Shown here one piece after another: positions 41,728-52,669 of a DNA stretch of 64,000 bases; position 1 is the first letter of the stretch, and each line of letters begins with the position of its first letter. Position numbers and translations under genes: made by a program. Source of the DNA: Acidovorax sp. A1169 (lineage in GTDB: Bacteria > Pseudomonadota > Gammaproteobacteria > Burkholderiales > Burkholderiaceae_C); assembly GCF_030704685.1 (NCBI RefSeq), contig NZ_JAUZDX010000009.1, positions 1 to 64,000 of the forward strand, given 5' to 3'. A model generated the notes under the pieces. The model worked only from the letters and a program-made list of their open reading frames with translations, did not search any database and was not told the origin of the DNA.

Positions 41728-42714
41728 TCAAGTCAGCAAAGCCACTGCGCCAGAGAAGCTCAAAAACGCCAACGCCGTAGACACCAGAATGATCCGCGCC
41801 ACGCGCCCGTTGTTGGCGCCAAAGCGCTCGGCCAGCAGCGAGACGTTGCTGGCGCTGGGCAGGGCAGCCACCAGCACCAGCACAGTAAGCGCAAAGGGCG
41901 TGAGCGGCACGCCCATGGCCATGGCTACCGTGCCCGCGCCCCACACCAGCACCGGGTGCACCAGCAGCTTGGCCAGTGCCACCGGCACGTACTCGCGGGC
42001 AGGAACCTGTTCATGCTGGTTCATCTGGGAGCGGGCCAGCACCGCGCCGATGGTGAACAGTGCCACGGGCGAAGCCGCATCGGCCAGCATGGCCACGGTG
42101 CGGTCCACCGGGCCGGGGAGCTTGAAACTGAGCGCCGATGCCAGCGCACCGAGGGCGATGGACCAGGGCATGGGATTTTTCACCATGCCCTTGAAGGCAT
42201 TGCGCAGCGCCACACCCACGCCGTGCGTGCCCGCGCCGTCCAGGCGCGAGAGGGCGATGCACAGCGAGCTAGTGACCAGCATGTCCACCGCAATGGTCAC
42301 GATGGCGGGCCCCGCGGCCTGCGCACCCAGCAGCGCCACGAGCAGCGGCACGCCCATGAAGCCGGTGTTGGGAAACGCGGCCACCAGCGCGCCGAAGGCC
42401 GCGTCGTTCCAGCCGATGCGCCCGCGGCGCGTGAACGCCACCGTGCCCGCCACCATGACCAACGCACACAGCACATAGACACCGGCCACGGCCGGATCGA
42501 GCAGTTGCGCGATCGGCGTGCTGGCGCCAAAGCGGTACAGCATGCAGGGCAGCGCGAAGAACAGCACGAAGGCGTTGAGCCCCGGAATGGCCGGCTGCGG
42601 CAGCACGCCCCGCCGGGCGGCGAGGTAGCCGCACAGCACCAGTGCGAAGAAGGGGAAGGTGATGAGGAGGACGGATAGCACGGAAGATATTGTCGGCGCG
42701 GCCAAGCCCCGCAC
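41728..42714 (-). CDS. AEC-family (auxin efflux carrier type) membrane transporter
   Basis: 328 residues with ten hydrophobic segments. LNAFVLFFALPCMLYRFG, FGALVAAFPNTGFMGVPLL and LVLVAALPSASNVSLLAERFG are the two inverted halves of the AEC/BASS-like fold, with the conserved NTGFMG and PSASN. Bacterial members export or import organic acids such as malate or malonate. No operon partner is seen; the substrate is unknown. Confidence 0.88.
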   Translation of the reverse strand: MRGLAAPTISSVLSVLLITFPFFALVLCGYLAARRGVLPQPAIPGLNAFVLFFALPCMLYRFGASTPIAQLLDPAVAGVYVLCALVMVAGTVAFTRRGRIGWNDAAFGALVAAFPNTGFMGVPLLVALLGAQAAGPAIVTIAVDMLVTSSLCIALSRLDGAGTHGVGVALRNAFKGMVKNPMPWSIALGALASALSFKLPGPVDRTVAMLADAASPVALFTIGAVLARSQMNQHEQVPAREYVPVALAKLLVHPVLVWGAGTVAMAMGVPLTPFALTVLVLVAALPSASNVSLLAERFGANNGRVARIILVSTALAFLSFSGAVALLT

Positions 42715-42798
42715 GGGCGATGGATACCGCAGGCGGTCAGCGCAAAGTCAGGTGGGCGCCATCGCCCCTGGCGGGCACCAGGGCGCCCAGGCGGCCCC

Positions 42799-44061
42799 TC
42801 ACTGCTTGCGCTGGATGATCAAATTGCGCTTGGCATCCTCGGGATAGGCAAACGTGATGGCGCCGTTCTTCACCGCGCCGATCACCAGCATGTTGCGCGT
42901 GATGGCGTCCTTGTCGGCGGTGCTGAACGGTTTGTCGTAGGTGGCGACCACGCCGTAGTAGGTCTTCATCTTGCCCTCCAGCGATTCCTTGAGCGCCGGG
43001 CCGTTGAGGTTGCCGTCGCGGATGCCCAGGAAGGAGTACATGAGCAAATAGGTGGCATCGTAGGCATTGGCTGCCGCCATGGGCACGGCCAGCTTGCGCT
43101 GGAACTTGCGCGTGTAGCTCGACAGAAAGGAGGCACGGCGTTCGTTGCTCGGCTCGGCGATGAAGGTCTGCACCATCAGGGCACCCTCGGCCGCATCGCG
43201 CGCGCCATCAAGGAAGTAAGGGAACGACAGGGTCCACGGCCCCACCTGCGGCGCCTTCCAGCCCAGGGTCTTCTTGCCATTGGCGATGACGGCGTTCTCC
43301 TGCCCCACGGTGTAGCTGAAGACCACGTTGGCACCTGCGGTGCGCGCGGCTGCGAGCTCGGCGGTGAGGTCCTTCACCCCCAGGTCGAAGCGTGCCACAT
43401 GCACGGGTTTCAGGTTCTTGGCGGCCAGCGCGGCCACCACGTCGTTGTAGCCGCCTTCGCCATAGCCGGTCTTGTCGGCGAAGATGGCAACCTTGTCCCA
43501 GCCGCGCTTGACGATGTCTTCCACCATGAAGGGGGCCTGCAGCGCGTCGCGCCCCTGCACGCGAAAGATGTAGCTGTCGGCCGGCGGGTACTTGGCGGTG
43601 ACGGCCGTGCCCGACGCGCAGGGCACGATGAGCGGCGATTTGGCGTCCTGGAACAGGTCGATGGCCTTCATCGCCACGCCGGTGTTGCAAAAGCCGATGG
43701 TGGCGACCACCTTCTCAGCCAGCAGGTCCTGCGAGACCTTGCGCCCCTGGTCGGGGTTGGCCGCATCGTCCTTGACCACCAGCTCGAGCGGCCGGCCCAG
43801 GTAGCCGCCGCCGGCATTGATCTCGTCCACCGCCATGCGAATGCCGTTGAGCATGGGCACGCCGAAGTCGGCCGATGCCCCGGTGAACGGCCCCACCACG
43901 CCGATGCGCACCGGGGCCGTGTTGCCGATCTGCGCGCGGGCAGGCAGCGCAGCCAGGGCCATCGCCACACAGGCGCCCAGAATGAAAAATGCCCCACTCC
44001 ACCCTGCATGTTGCGGCGCAGTGGCTATGGGGCGCGATGGCGCGAGGCTCTTGGTCGGCAT
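42799..44061 (-). CDS. ABC transporter substrate-binding protein, LivK type (orphan)
   Basis: 420 residues with an extended N-terminus before the signal core (GAFFILGACVAMALAALPARAQ). PVRIGVVGPFTGASADFGVPM, then AATIGFCNTGV-like VVATIGFCNTGVAMKAIDL and YIFRVQGRDALQAPFMVEDI mark the type 1 periplasmic-binding fold used for branched-chain or aromatic acids. No permease or ATPase lies next to it, so it must use a transporter encoded elsewhere. A later start inside the first 25 residues is possible. Confidence 0.85.
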   Translation of the reverse strand: MPTKSLAPSRPIATAPQHAGWSGAFFILGACVAMALAALPARAQIGNTAPVRIGVVGPFTGASADFGVPMLNGIRMAVDEINAGGGYLGRPLELVVKDDAANPDQGRKVSQDLLAEKVVATIGFCNTGVAMKAIDLFQDAKSPLIVPCASGTAVTAKYPPADSYIFRVQGRDALQAPFMVEDIVKRGWDKVAIFADKTGYGEGGYNDVVAALAAKNLKPVHVARFDLGVKDLTAELAAARTAGANVVFSYTVGQENAVIANGKKTLGWKAPQVGPWTLSFPYFLDGARDAAEGALMVQTFIAEPSNERRASFLSSYTRKFQRKLAVPMAAANAYDATYLLMYSFLGIRDGNLNGPALKESLEGKMKTYYGVVATYDKPFSTADKDAITRNMLVIGAVKNGAITFAYPEDAKRNLIIQRKQ

Positions 44062-44166
44062 GGCACGGCCTTTCGGGCTTGTCTCGTTGGTCAGTGCAGT
44101 ATCAAAGTGCCAACAGACCTGGGACAGCGGGGTTTCCCGCAGGAAGGCGCGTGCCAGCGCGTGCCG

Positions 44167-44526
44167 TCAGAATTCGATCAGCTTCTCGACGTCCTGCACC
44201 TTGCGGCGGGCCAGGGCCAGGTTGGCGCGCGCCTTGTCGAGCACCAGGTAGATGAAGATGCCTTCCTTGGTGGCCAGGGGGCGGATGATGTGGTACTGCT
44301 TGCCCAGTGTGATCAGGATGTCGTCGATGGTGTCCTGCAGGCCCAGCGCCTGCATGGTCTTGTTCTTGGCACGCACGACTTCGGTGTTGCCGGCGGCGGC
44401 CAGTTCCATGTCCACCCCCGTGCCGATGCTGCCCAGCAGCATGCCGCTGCCACTGTCCACGATGGCGGCGCACAGCGCACCTTCCACGGCCTGCAGCTGG
44501 TTCAGGGATTCATTGAGAGTCGCCAT
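44167..44526 (-). CDS. Roadblock/LC7-domain protein
   Basis: 119 residues forming one roadblock domain: LNQLQAVEGALCAAIVDSGSG, MLLGSIGTGVDMELAAAGN and IIRPLATKEGIFIYLVLDK. Such domains (MglB-type) dimerise and bind or stimulate small Ras-like GTPases. It lies 99 bases after a second roadblock gene, downstream of an MglA-like GTPase. AAGGAAAC precedes ATG 44526. Its C-terminal helix (NLALARRKVQDVEKLIEF) is longer than the minimal domain. Confidence 0.85.
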   Translation of the reverse strand: MATLNESLNQLQAVEGALCAAIVDSGSGMLLGSIGTGVDMELAAAGNTEVVRAKNKTMQALGLQDTIDDILITLGKQYHIIRPLATKEGIFIYLVLDKARANLALARRKVQDVEKLIEF

Positions 44527-44625
44527 TTTTCGTTTCCTTGTCGTTCATTCACACTGGCTGGAAGGGAGAGTGAACGCTGACCGCCAATGAAAGCCAGCGC
44601 CCGAAATGCATCGACCAGAGACCGG

Positions 44626-45024
44626 TCAGGCCCGGGACATCTCCTGCATCACCTCGCCGGCCGCCCACAGGGCGCGGCCGAGCAGGGCATCGCTGCCCAG
44701 CACCAGGCACAGGATGCAGGGCACCGGCGCATCGATGGACTGGAAGACCACGGTGCTGCCCTCGGCCTCGAAGGTCAGGCGCTTGCACTGGGGGCTCTGG
44801 ATCTCGCGGCCCACGGCACGGGCCATGGCCATGAGCGAACTGGCCATGGCCGACAGGCGGTTGGCCTGCAGGTCGCTGCGGTTGCGCAGGCAGGCGATCT
44901 CAAAGCCATCGGGTGTGGCCAGCAGGGCCAGCTGCAGGCCGCTGATGGGCGCGGCATGGGTATCAAGAGCGCGCTGGGCCGTCTGGGCCAGTGCTTCGGA
45001 AATCAGGGGGAAACTGCTTTTCAT
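44626..45024 (-). CDS. Second roadblock/LC7-like protein
   Basis: 132 residues from ATG 45024, which overlaps the GTPase stop in ATGA. The layout GLQLALLATPDGFEIACLRN, LSAMASSLMAMARAVGREI, TVVFQSIDAPVPCILCLVLG is that of a roadblock domain with its helix-strand-helix order. It differs clearly from the neighbouring roadblock protein, so the GTPase may be served by a heterodimer or by two distinct partners. Confidence 0.75.
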   Translation of the reverse strand: MKSSFPLISEALAQTAQRALDTHAAPISGLQLALLATPDGFEIACLRNRSDLQANRLSAMASSLMAMARAVGREIQSPQCKRLTFEAEGSTVVFQSIDAPVPCILCLVLGSDALLGRALWAAGEVMQEMSRA

Positions 45025-45590
45025 GGGGACTCGCTGCGCAGGGACAACATCGACACAAGCACGCCGAGCGCCTGCAGCACGTCGGCACGCTTTCTCACAT
45101 CCACCTGCAGCACCGGCACCACGCCATGGCCGGCGGCCTGCAATCCATCGGCAAAGCCCTGCATGGTGGCGGCAGATGCCGGGCGGGTGCTGAGCACCAG
45201 GGCCAGCGGTGGGTGCTCGGCCGCCGCAGCCTCGGCCAGCAGGGCACCTGCGGCCTGCATGGCATCGGGCGCATTGGCGTCGACCATGACGAACACGCCC
45301 ACCGAGGCGGACACGACCCACTGGCGCAGGAAGTCGAAGCGGTCCTGCCCCGGGCAGCCGCAGACCTGCACGAACTCGCCATCGCCCAGGTCGATCTGGC
45401 CGAACTCGGCGCCCACGGTGGTGAACTCCTTGGCGTGGGCCTGGCGGTCCAGGTTGGGCACGTCGGAGGCGACCATGTCGTCGCCGCACAGCGCACGGAT
45501 GGCCGTGGTCTTGCCCACGCCCATGGGGCCCATGAAGGCGATGCGCGGCATGGGGGCAGCGCTGGAATAGGTCTTTACCGAAGCATTCAT
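45021..45590 (-). CDS. MglA-like small GTPase
   Basis: 189 residues. The P-loop GPMGVGKTT is at 21-29, a threonine-rich switch I region (EFTTVGAEFGQIDLGD) follows, and the G3 motif is PGQDRFDFLR at 80-89 in place of DxxGQ. A canonical N/T-K-x-D base-recognition motif is not visible; VLSTRPASA stands at that place. This matches the group of bacterial GTPases next to roadblock proteins in Deinococcus, Actinobacteria (cvn operons) and Betaproteobacteria. The coupled upstream gene and two roadblock genes form one operon. Confidence 0.8.
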   Translation of the reverse strand: MNASVKTYSSAAPMPRIAFMGPMGVGKTTAIRALCGDDMVASDVPNLDRQAHAKEFTTVGAEFGQIDLGDGEFVQVCGCPGQDRFDFLRQWVVSASVGVFVMVDANAPDAMQAAGALLAEAAAAEHPPLALVLSTRPASAATMQGFADGLQAAGHGVVPVLQVDVRKRADVLQALGVLVSMLSLRSESP

Positions 45591-46411
45591 GGGCGGTTGG
45601 CTCCTGTCAGCCAGTGGGACAGGCGACGCACGAAGCCCTGGGACACGGCACCGCCCGCGCGGGACGGCGAGGCCGCAGCGGGCACCGCCTGGGTGGGGGC
45701 AATCACCTGCAGCACCTTGCGATGCGCCAGCTCCCGCAGCAGCATGGCCACCATGGCGGGCTCCAGGCCGCTGTGCGCTTGCAGCTGATGCGCCGTCACG
45801 GGCTGGCGGGCCAGCAGGGCCAGGGCGCTGACGTAGCCTGCACTGTCGAACGGGGCGCCCAGGAACACCCAGGAGCCCAGGCGGTAACGACTACCCTGCG
45901 CGGCGGCCATGGCGGCCGAACCCACGGCGGCAGGCGCTGCAGGCTGTATGGTGCTGTGGGCAAACGACCGCGCTGGCTGTGCCGCAGGGGCAGGCGTGGG
46001 CGCAGGGGGCGCAGCCTGCACCGCCACGGCGATGGGGGCGGCATTCTGCCGCGCCTTCCAGTCGAGCAGGAAGACCGCCGCACGATCGAGGATGTCGATC
46101 AGGTCGGCCACGGTGTAGTCCTGCGGCAGGCGCCCCACCCAGGTCTGCGCAAAGCGTGCGCCAGGCTGTTCGTGGCCCACCCAGATCACGCACGCGGGCA
46201 TCGGCTGCAGGCGCATCAGGTTGGACGATACGTCGAGCATGGCCACCTGCGCCTGGGCCAGGGGCGACTCGCGCCACGCGAACACCGATTTGCGCGAGGC
46301 CACGCCAAACAATTCTGAAAACCGCGCGCGCAGTGCGGGAGCCAGCAAGCTGGTTGCCAAATCCCCCTTCAGATTGGTCTTCACACAAATACCCCGTGGT
46401 GCAGAAAGCAA
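45587..46411 (-). CDS. Unrecognised two-part protein heading the GTPase/roadblock operon
   Basis: 274 residues. I do not recognise a family. Residues 1-120 look alpha/beta (VAMLDVSSNLMRLQ, PACVIWVGHEQPGAR, YTVADLIDILDRAAVFLLDW), reminiscent of a receiver-like fold without the full acidic pocket. A Pro/Ala linker spans about 125-170. The C-terminal part (SALALLARQPVTAHQLQAHSG, MVAMLLRELAHRKVLQVI) looks like a winged helix. Its stop overlaps the GTPase start by four bases, so it likely acts with the GTPase. The start is uncertain: ATG 46411 lacks a ribosome site, and GTG 46384 is an alternative. Confidence 0.7.
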   Translation of the reverse strand: MLSAPRGICVKTNLKGDLATSLLAPALRARFSELFGVASRKSVFAWRESPLAQAQVAMLDVSSNLMRLQPMPACVIWVGHEQPGARFAQTWVGRLPQDYTVADLIDILDRAAVFLLDWKARQNAAPIAVAVQAAPPAPTPAPAAQPARSFAHSTIQPAAPAAVGSAAMAAAQGSRYRLGSWVFLGAPFDSAGYVSALALLARQPVTAHQLQAHSGLEPAMVAMLLRELAHRKVLQVIAPTQAVPAAASPSRAGGAVSQGFVRRLSHWLTGANRP

Positions 46412-46482
46412 CTAATCAGTTTAAGTGAGCCCTCCATTCGCGACCAGTACAAAACCGTATCAGCCAGGTTTTGTGACAGTAG

Positions 46483-46501
46483 TTGACCTTTCTGTGGTCA
46501 A
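46483..46501 (+). promoter_or_regulatory. Inverted repeat between the GTPase operon and rep
   Basis: TTGACC (46483-46488) and GGTCAA (46496-46501) form a perfect 6-bp inverted repeat with a 7-base spacer in the 208-bp divergent region. TTGACC could also be a -35 element. A TATGAT -10-like sequence lies at about 46534-46539, upstream of rep. Confidence 0.4.
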
Positions 46502-46619
46502 TTGTTCACAACGGGGCTCGCGAGGTGCCCAAGGTATGATTCGCCACCCCCTTGCCGAAAGCACGCCGCGCGCCCTCCCGCGCTGTGCGCGTCACCCTTC
46601 CCTGCCCGCTGCTTCCCCC

Positions 46620-48695
46620 ATGTCTTTCGGTCTCAACCTCGCCCAGCTCCAGGCTGTCCACTACACCGAGGGTCCCTGCCTCGTGCTGGCGGGCGCCGGG
46701 TCGGGCAAGACGCGGGTGATCACCCAGAAGATCGCGCACATGATCGAGCGCGGGCTCGATCCCAAGCGCATTGCGGCCATCACCTTCACGAACAAGGCCG
46801 CCTCCGAAATGCGCGAGCGCGCCAAGGGCCTCATCGGCCGGCGTGCCAAGGACGTGCTGATCTGCACCTTCCATGCCCTGGGGGTGCGCATGGTGCGCGA
46901 GGACGGCTCGGTGCTGGGCCTCAAGCCCCAGTTCAGCATCATGGATGCCGACGACGTGACCGGCATCCTCAAGGAAGCCGCCGGCGGCACGGTCGACATG
47001 GCCACCGCGCGCCAGTGGCAGTGGGTCATCAGCGCCTGGAAGAACAAGGGTCTCACGTCCGACGAGGCGCTTGCGCAGGCGGCAGACGACAACGAGCGCA
47101 GCATTGCCGTGCTGATGGCGCGCTACGAGGAGCGCCTGGCCGCCTACCAGAGCGTGGACTTCGACGACCTGATCGGCATGCCGCTGCGCCTGCTGCGCGA
47201 TTTCCCCGAGGTGCGCGCCAAGTGGCAGGCGCTGCTGGGCCACGTGCTGGTCGACGAGTACCAGGACACCAATTCCACGCAGTACGAGTTGCTCAAGCTG
47301 CTGGTAGGCGAGCGCGCCCGCTTCACGGCGGTGGGGGACGATGACCAGTCCATCTACGGCTGGCGCGGCGCCACCCTGGACAACCTGCGCAAACTGCCCA
47401 TCGATTTCCCGACCCTGCAGGTCATCAAGCTGGAGCAGAACTACCGCTCCACCAGCGCCATCCTGCGCGCGGCGAACAACGTGATCGGGCCCAACCCCAA
47501 GCTGTTTCCCAAGACGCTGTTCAGCGAACTGGGCGAGGGCGAGCCCGTGCGCGTGATCGACGCCGACAGCGAGGAACACGAGGCCGAGCGCGCCGTGGCG
47601 CGCATCATGAGCCTGCGCGCGGCAGCCAACCCGCCGCCGGACTGGAAGCAGTTCGCCATCCTGTACCGCGCCAATCACCAGGCCAAACCCTTCGAGAAGG
47701 CGCTGCGCCGGCAGAACATCCCCTACAAGGTGTCGGGCGGCACGAGCTTCTTCGACCGCGCGGAGATCAAGGACCTGTGCGCCTGGTTCCGCCTGTGGAT
47801 CAACAACGACGACGACCCGGCCTTCCTGCGTTCCATCACCAGCCCCAAGCGCGGCATCGGGCACACCACGCTGGGCTCCCTGGGTGAGTTCTCCACCCAG
47901 CACAAGCAGAGCATGTTCGCCGCGCTGTTCAACGGCATGCTGCCGGCGGCCGTGCCCAAGCGCGCGCTCGATGGCCTGCACGAGTTCGGCCGCTACATCA
48001 ACGACCTGGAACACCGCGCCCGGCACACGCACGGCGCCGAGGCCTCGCGCGCCTTCCTGGCCGACTGGCTCAAGGAAATCGGCTACGAGCAGCACCTGTA
48101 CGACGGCGAAGACAGCGAGACCGTGGCCGCCGCGCGCTGGACCAACGTGCTCGAATTCTGCGACTGGATGGCCCAGCGTGCTGGCGGCCAGATCGACGAC
48201 ACCTCGGGCACGCCCGTGGCGGCCGAGAGCAAGAGCCTGCTGGAGGTCTCGCAGACCATCGCCCTGCTGTCGACCATTTCGGAGCGCGAGAAGGAGCAGG
48301 ACATGGTGGTGCTCTCGACCCTGCACGCCTCCAAGGGGCTGGAGTGGCCGCACGTGATCCTGGTGGGCGTGACCGAGGGCATGCTGCCCTTCAAGCTCGA
48401 TGACGACGAGGGCCGCCAGAAGGTGGTGGCCGAGGACACGCAGCAGCGCCTGCAGGAAGAGCGCCGCCTGATGTACGTGGGCATCACCCGCGCCCAGCGC
48501 ACCCTGGCTGTGAGCTGGACCAAGCGGCGCAAGAAGGGCCGCGAGATGGTGCAGGCCCGCCCCAGCCGCTTCATTGCCGAGATGGGGCTGGACCGCACCA
48601 CTGCGCGCGAGGACCCGCGCGAGAAGCTCAGGGCACTGCGCGCCGAGTTTGCCGCCAAGGCTCAGGCGGCTGGCAGCGCCACGCCGCCGCCATGA
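46620..48695 (+). CDS. rep: ATP-dependent DNA helicase Rep (UvrD family)
   Basis: 691 residues from ATG 46620. All superfamily 1A motifs are visible: LAGAGSGKT (24-32), AAITFTNKAASEM, VDEYQDTN, GDDDQSIYGWRGA, EQNYRST, LSTLHASKGLEW and VGITRAQRTL. The order and the spacing fit Rep better than UvrD. Rep translocates 3' to 5' and clears proteins ahead of replication forks. The in-frame ATG upstream at 46425 falls in the promoter region. Its stop overlaps a frame leading into pldA. Confidence 0.9.
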   Translation: MSFGLNLAQLQAVHYTEGPCLVLAGAGSGKTRVITQKIAHMIERGLDPKRIAAITFTNKAASEMRERAKGLIGRRAKDVLICTFHALGVRMVREDGSVLGLKPQFSIMDADDVTGILKEAAGGTVDMATARQWQWVISAWKNKGLTSDEALAQAADDNERSIAVLMARYEERLAAYQSVDFDDLIGMPLRLLRDFPEVRAKWQALLGHVLVDEYQDTNSTQYELLKLLVGERARFTAVGDDDQSIYGWRGATLDNLRKLPIDFPTLQVIKLEQNYRSTSAILRAANNVIGPNPKLFPKTLFSELGEGEPVRVIDADSEEHEAERAVARIMSLRAAANPPPDWKQFAILYRANHQAKPFEKALRRQNIPYKVSGGTSFFDRAEIKDLCAWFRLWINNDDDPAFLRSITSPKRGIGHTTLGSLGEFSTQHKQSMFAALFNGMLPAAVPKRALDGLHEFGRYINDLEHRARHTHGAEASRAFLADWLKEIGYEQHLYDGEDSETVAAARWTNVLEFCDWMAQRAGGQIDDTSGTPVAAESKSLLEVSQTIALLSTISEREKEQDMVVLSTLHASKGLEWPHVILVGVTEGMLPFKLDDDEGRQKVVAEDTQQRLQEERRLMYVGITRAQRTLAVSWTKRRKKGREMVQARPSRFIAEMGLDRTTAREDPREKLRALRAEFAAKAQAAGSATPPP

Positions 48696-48850
48696 TGATG
48701 GGCCCACCCGGAACCCAAGGCATGCAAGTCGGGATCAGCGCCGACAACCCATGGCGGCCCGACTCTGGAAGAATGGGCCCCGACACGAAACCCAGCGATC
48801 TGGCCGGACCAGGACGTCCACAGCCATCGCCGCAAGGAAGTACCAGACAC

Positions 48851-50089
48851 ATGCAACAACCTCACAGCACCTTCTCTCCCACGCCTCGTCGACCTGCGCA
48901 GGCTGGCACGCCGGGCATGATTGCAGCCCGCCGCACCGCAGCCCTCGCCCTGGCGGTGCTGGCGCCCGCCGGCGCGGCCTTCGCCCAAGGGACCGCCACG
49001 CCGACCATGGCTCCCGGCAGCAGTACCAAGGCAGACCAGGCCGCCTGGCGCCGCTGCGCCGCACTGCCCGACGACAACCAGGCGCGCCTTGCCTGCTTCG
49101 ACCAGTGGGCCGGCCAGCAGGCCTGGCAGTCGCCCGCCGCCACGGCCGAGGCGGCCAACGCCGTGCCGGCTCCGGTGGACACCACGCTGCCCGCCACGCG
49201 CATCATCGAAGTGGCGCGCACCGAAGGCTGCCGCGACCCGCAATACAGCGATCTGTCGCGCTTCTGGGAGCTGGAGTCGGGCAGCGACTGCGGCACCTTC
49301 AGCTTCCGTGGCTACCGCCCCATCACGGTATCGGTGGCGGCAGGCAGCAACGTGAACCGCATGCCCACGTCGACCGCAGAGGGCAGCTCGGCCACCGAAT
49401 CCACGCCCTACCGCCGTACGGAGAACCGCATCCAGCTGTCGGTGCGCACCAAGGTCGCGCAGGGCCTGCTCACCCAAGGCCACCCCACGCTCAAGGATTC
49501 GGTGTGGTTCGGCTACACGCAGCAGTCGTACTGGCAGCTTTTCACGCCCGAGCTGTCGCGTCCCTTCCGCACGACCGATCACGAGCCGGAAATGATGTAC
49601 GTCTACCCCACCGACGCCAAGCTGCCCTTCGGCTGGCGCTGGCGTTACAGCGGCATCGGCCTGGTGCACCAGTCCAACGGCCAGAGCAAGCCGTTGTCGC
49701 GCAGCTGGAACCGCGCCTACCTGATGACGGGGCTGGAACTGGGCAACGATATCAACGTGCGCGCCCGCCTGTGGAAGCGCCTTTCCGAAAGCGCGAGCAG
49801 CGACGACAACCCCGGTATCAGCGACTACATGGGCCGCCTGGAACTGGCCGCCTTCTGGAACTACGACAAGGACAACACCCTGGGTGCCACGATGCGCCAT
49901 TCGCTGGCCAACAGCGACCGGGGCTCCCTGCGGGTGGAATGGCTGCAGACCCTGGGCTCGGGCTTCCTGGGCAGCAAGAGCAACCTGCGCCTGCACACCC
50001 AGCTGTTCAGCGGCTATGGCGACAGCATGATCGACTACAACCGCAAGCGCACGGTGTTCAGCCTGGGGCTGAGCTTGGTGGACTTCTAG
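48851..50089 (+). CDS. pldA: Outer-membrane phospholipase A PldA
   Basis: 412 residues from ATG 48851 with AAGGAAG upstream; an in-frame ATG at 48917 (MIAARRTAAL) would place the signal peptide (ending AFAQG) at the very start. The C-terminal beta-barrel has the catalytic trio at His273, Ser275 and Asn287 within GLVHQSNGQSKPLSRSWNR, matching the H-x-S ... N spacing of E. coli OmpLA (H142, S144, N156). It ends LGLSLVDF, a barrel-type terminal residue. An added N-terminal region of about 100 residues has two cysteines (CAALPDDNQARLACFDQW). Confidence 0.92.
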   Translation: MQQPHSTFSPTPRRPAQAGTPGMIAARRTAALALAVLAPAGAAFAQGTATPTMAPGSSTKADQAAWRRCAALPDDNQARLACFDQWAGQQAWQSPAATAEAANAVPAPVDTTLPATRIIEVARTEGCRDPQYSDLSRFWELESGSDCGTFSFRGYRPITVSVAAGSNVNRMPTSTAEGSSATESTPYRRTENRIQLSVRTKVAQGLLTQGHPTLKDSVWFGYTQQSYWQLFTPELSRPFRTTDHEPEMMYVYPTDAKLPFGWRWRYSGIGLVHQSNGQSKPLSRSWNRAYLMTGLELGNDINVRARLWKRLSESASSDDNPGISDYMGRLELAAFWNYDKDNTLGATMRHSLANSDRGSLRVEWLQTLGSGFLGSKSNLRLHTQLFSGYGDSMIDYNRKRTVFSLGLSLVDF

Positions 50090-50091
50090 GC

Positions 50092-50160
50092 TCCCCCTGA
50101 GTCGCTTCGCGCCTTCCCCCTGAGGGGGACGCCCACGGTGCGTCGGGGCGGCCCTTGCAC
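50092..50160. repeat. Comamonadaceae-type intergenic repeat after pldA
   Basis: Contains CCCCCTGAGTCGC-like and CCCCCTGAGGGGG (50116-50128) elements and GGGGCGGCCC (50145-50154), the same order as at 34425-34461. Such GC-rich repeats are widespread between genes in Acidovorax and Comamonas relatives and can fold into hairpins. Confidence 0.6.
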
Positions 50161-50265
50161 GGGGGCACTAGCCTTTGCCGTGCGTTTTTTACCATCGGCA
50201 GGCGATCTCAATCGCCGTTGAAGGTGGCTCGCCCAAGCCTCTCACAAACCGTTACTCAATTGCGG

Positions 50266-50292
50266 TCAAGTTTCATTTGCACATGCCGAGGG
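50266..50292 (+). promoter_or_regulatory. Sigma-28 (FliA)-type promoter upstream of the 128-residue protein
   Basis: TCAAGTTT (50266-50273), exactly 11 bases, then GCCGAGGG (50285-50292). The known FliA consensus is TAAAGTTT-N11-GCCGATAA, so the -35 part matches at seven of eight and the -10 part at the first five positions. It points toward the gene at 50427, leaving a 5' leader of about 130 bases. Confidence 0.5.
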
Positions 50293-50426
50293 GCCGCGCA
50301 CAATGGCACGCGCACCGACTGGCATGGCTGCATGCGGACACGCTTCGATAAGAGCGGTTTTCCGGCCCCATTCCCTGCGATTGCCCTGTGGTGCGCCCTC
50401 GACAATGACCCCAGAGAGGAACCACC

Positions 50427-52644
<2,218 letters not shown>

Positions 52645-52669
52645 CCCCCGGCCCCGCAGCCCACCCACC

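Larger units (their letters stand above)
50090..50426. other. 337-bp intergenic region: repeat, then sigma-28-like promoter
   Basis: No gene is supported here. The first part is the GC-rich intergenic repeat also seen between gspG and gspH. It is followed by CGTGCGTTTTTTACC, which may end pldA transcription. The second part is AT-richer and contains a sigma-28-like promoter and, at 50401-50406, a GACAAT sequence before the next gene. Confidence 0.7.

Noticed and set aside
46506..48707. 733-codon open frame opposite rep
   Set aside because: Antisense shadow; no recognisable domain and Rep is unambiguous on the other strand.
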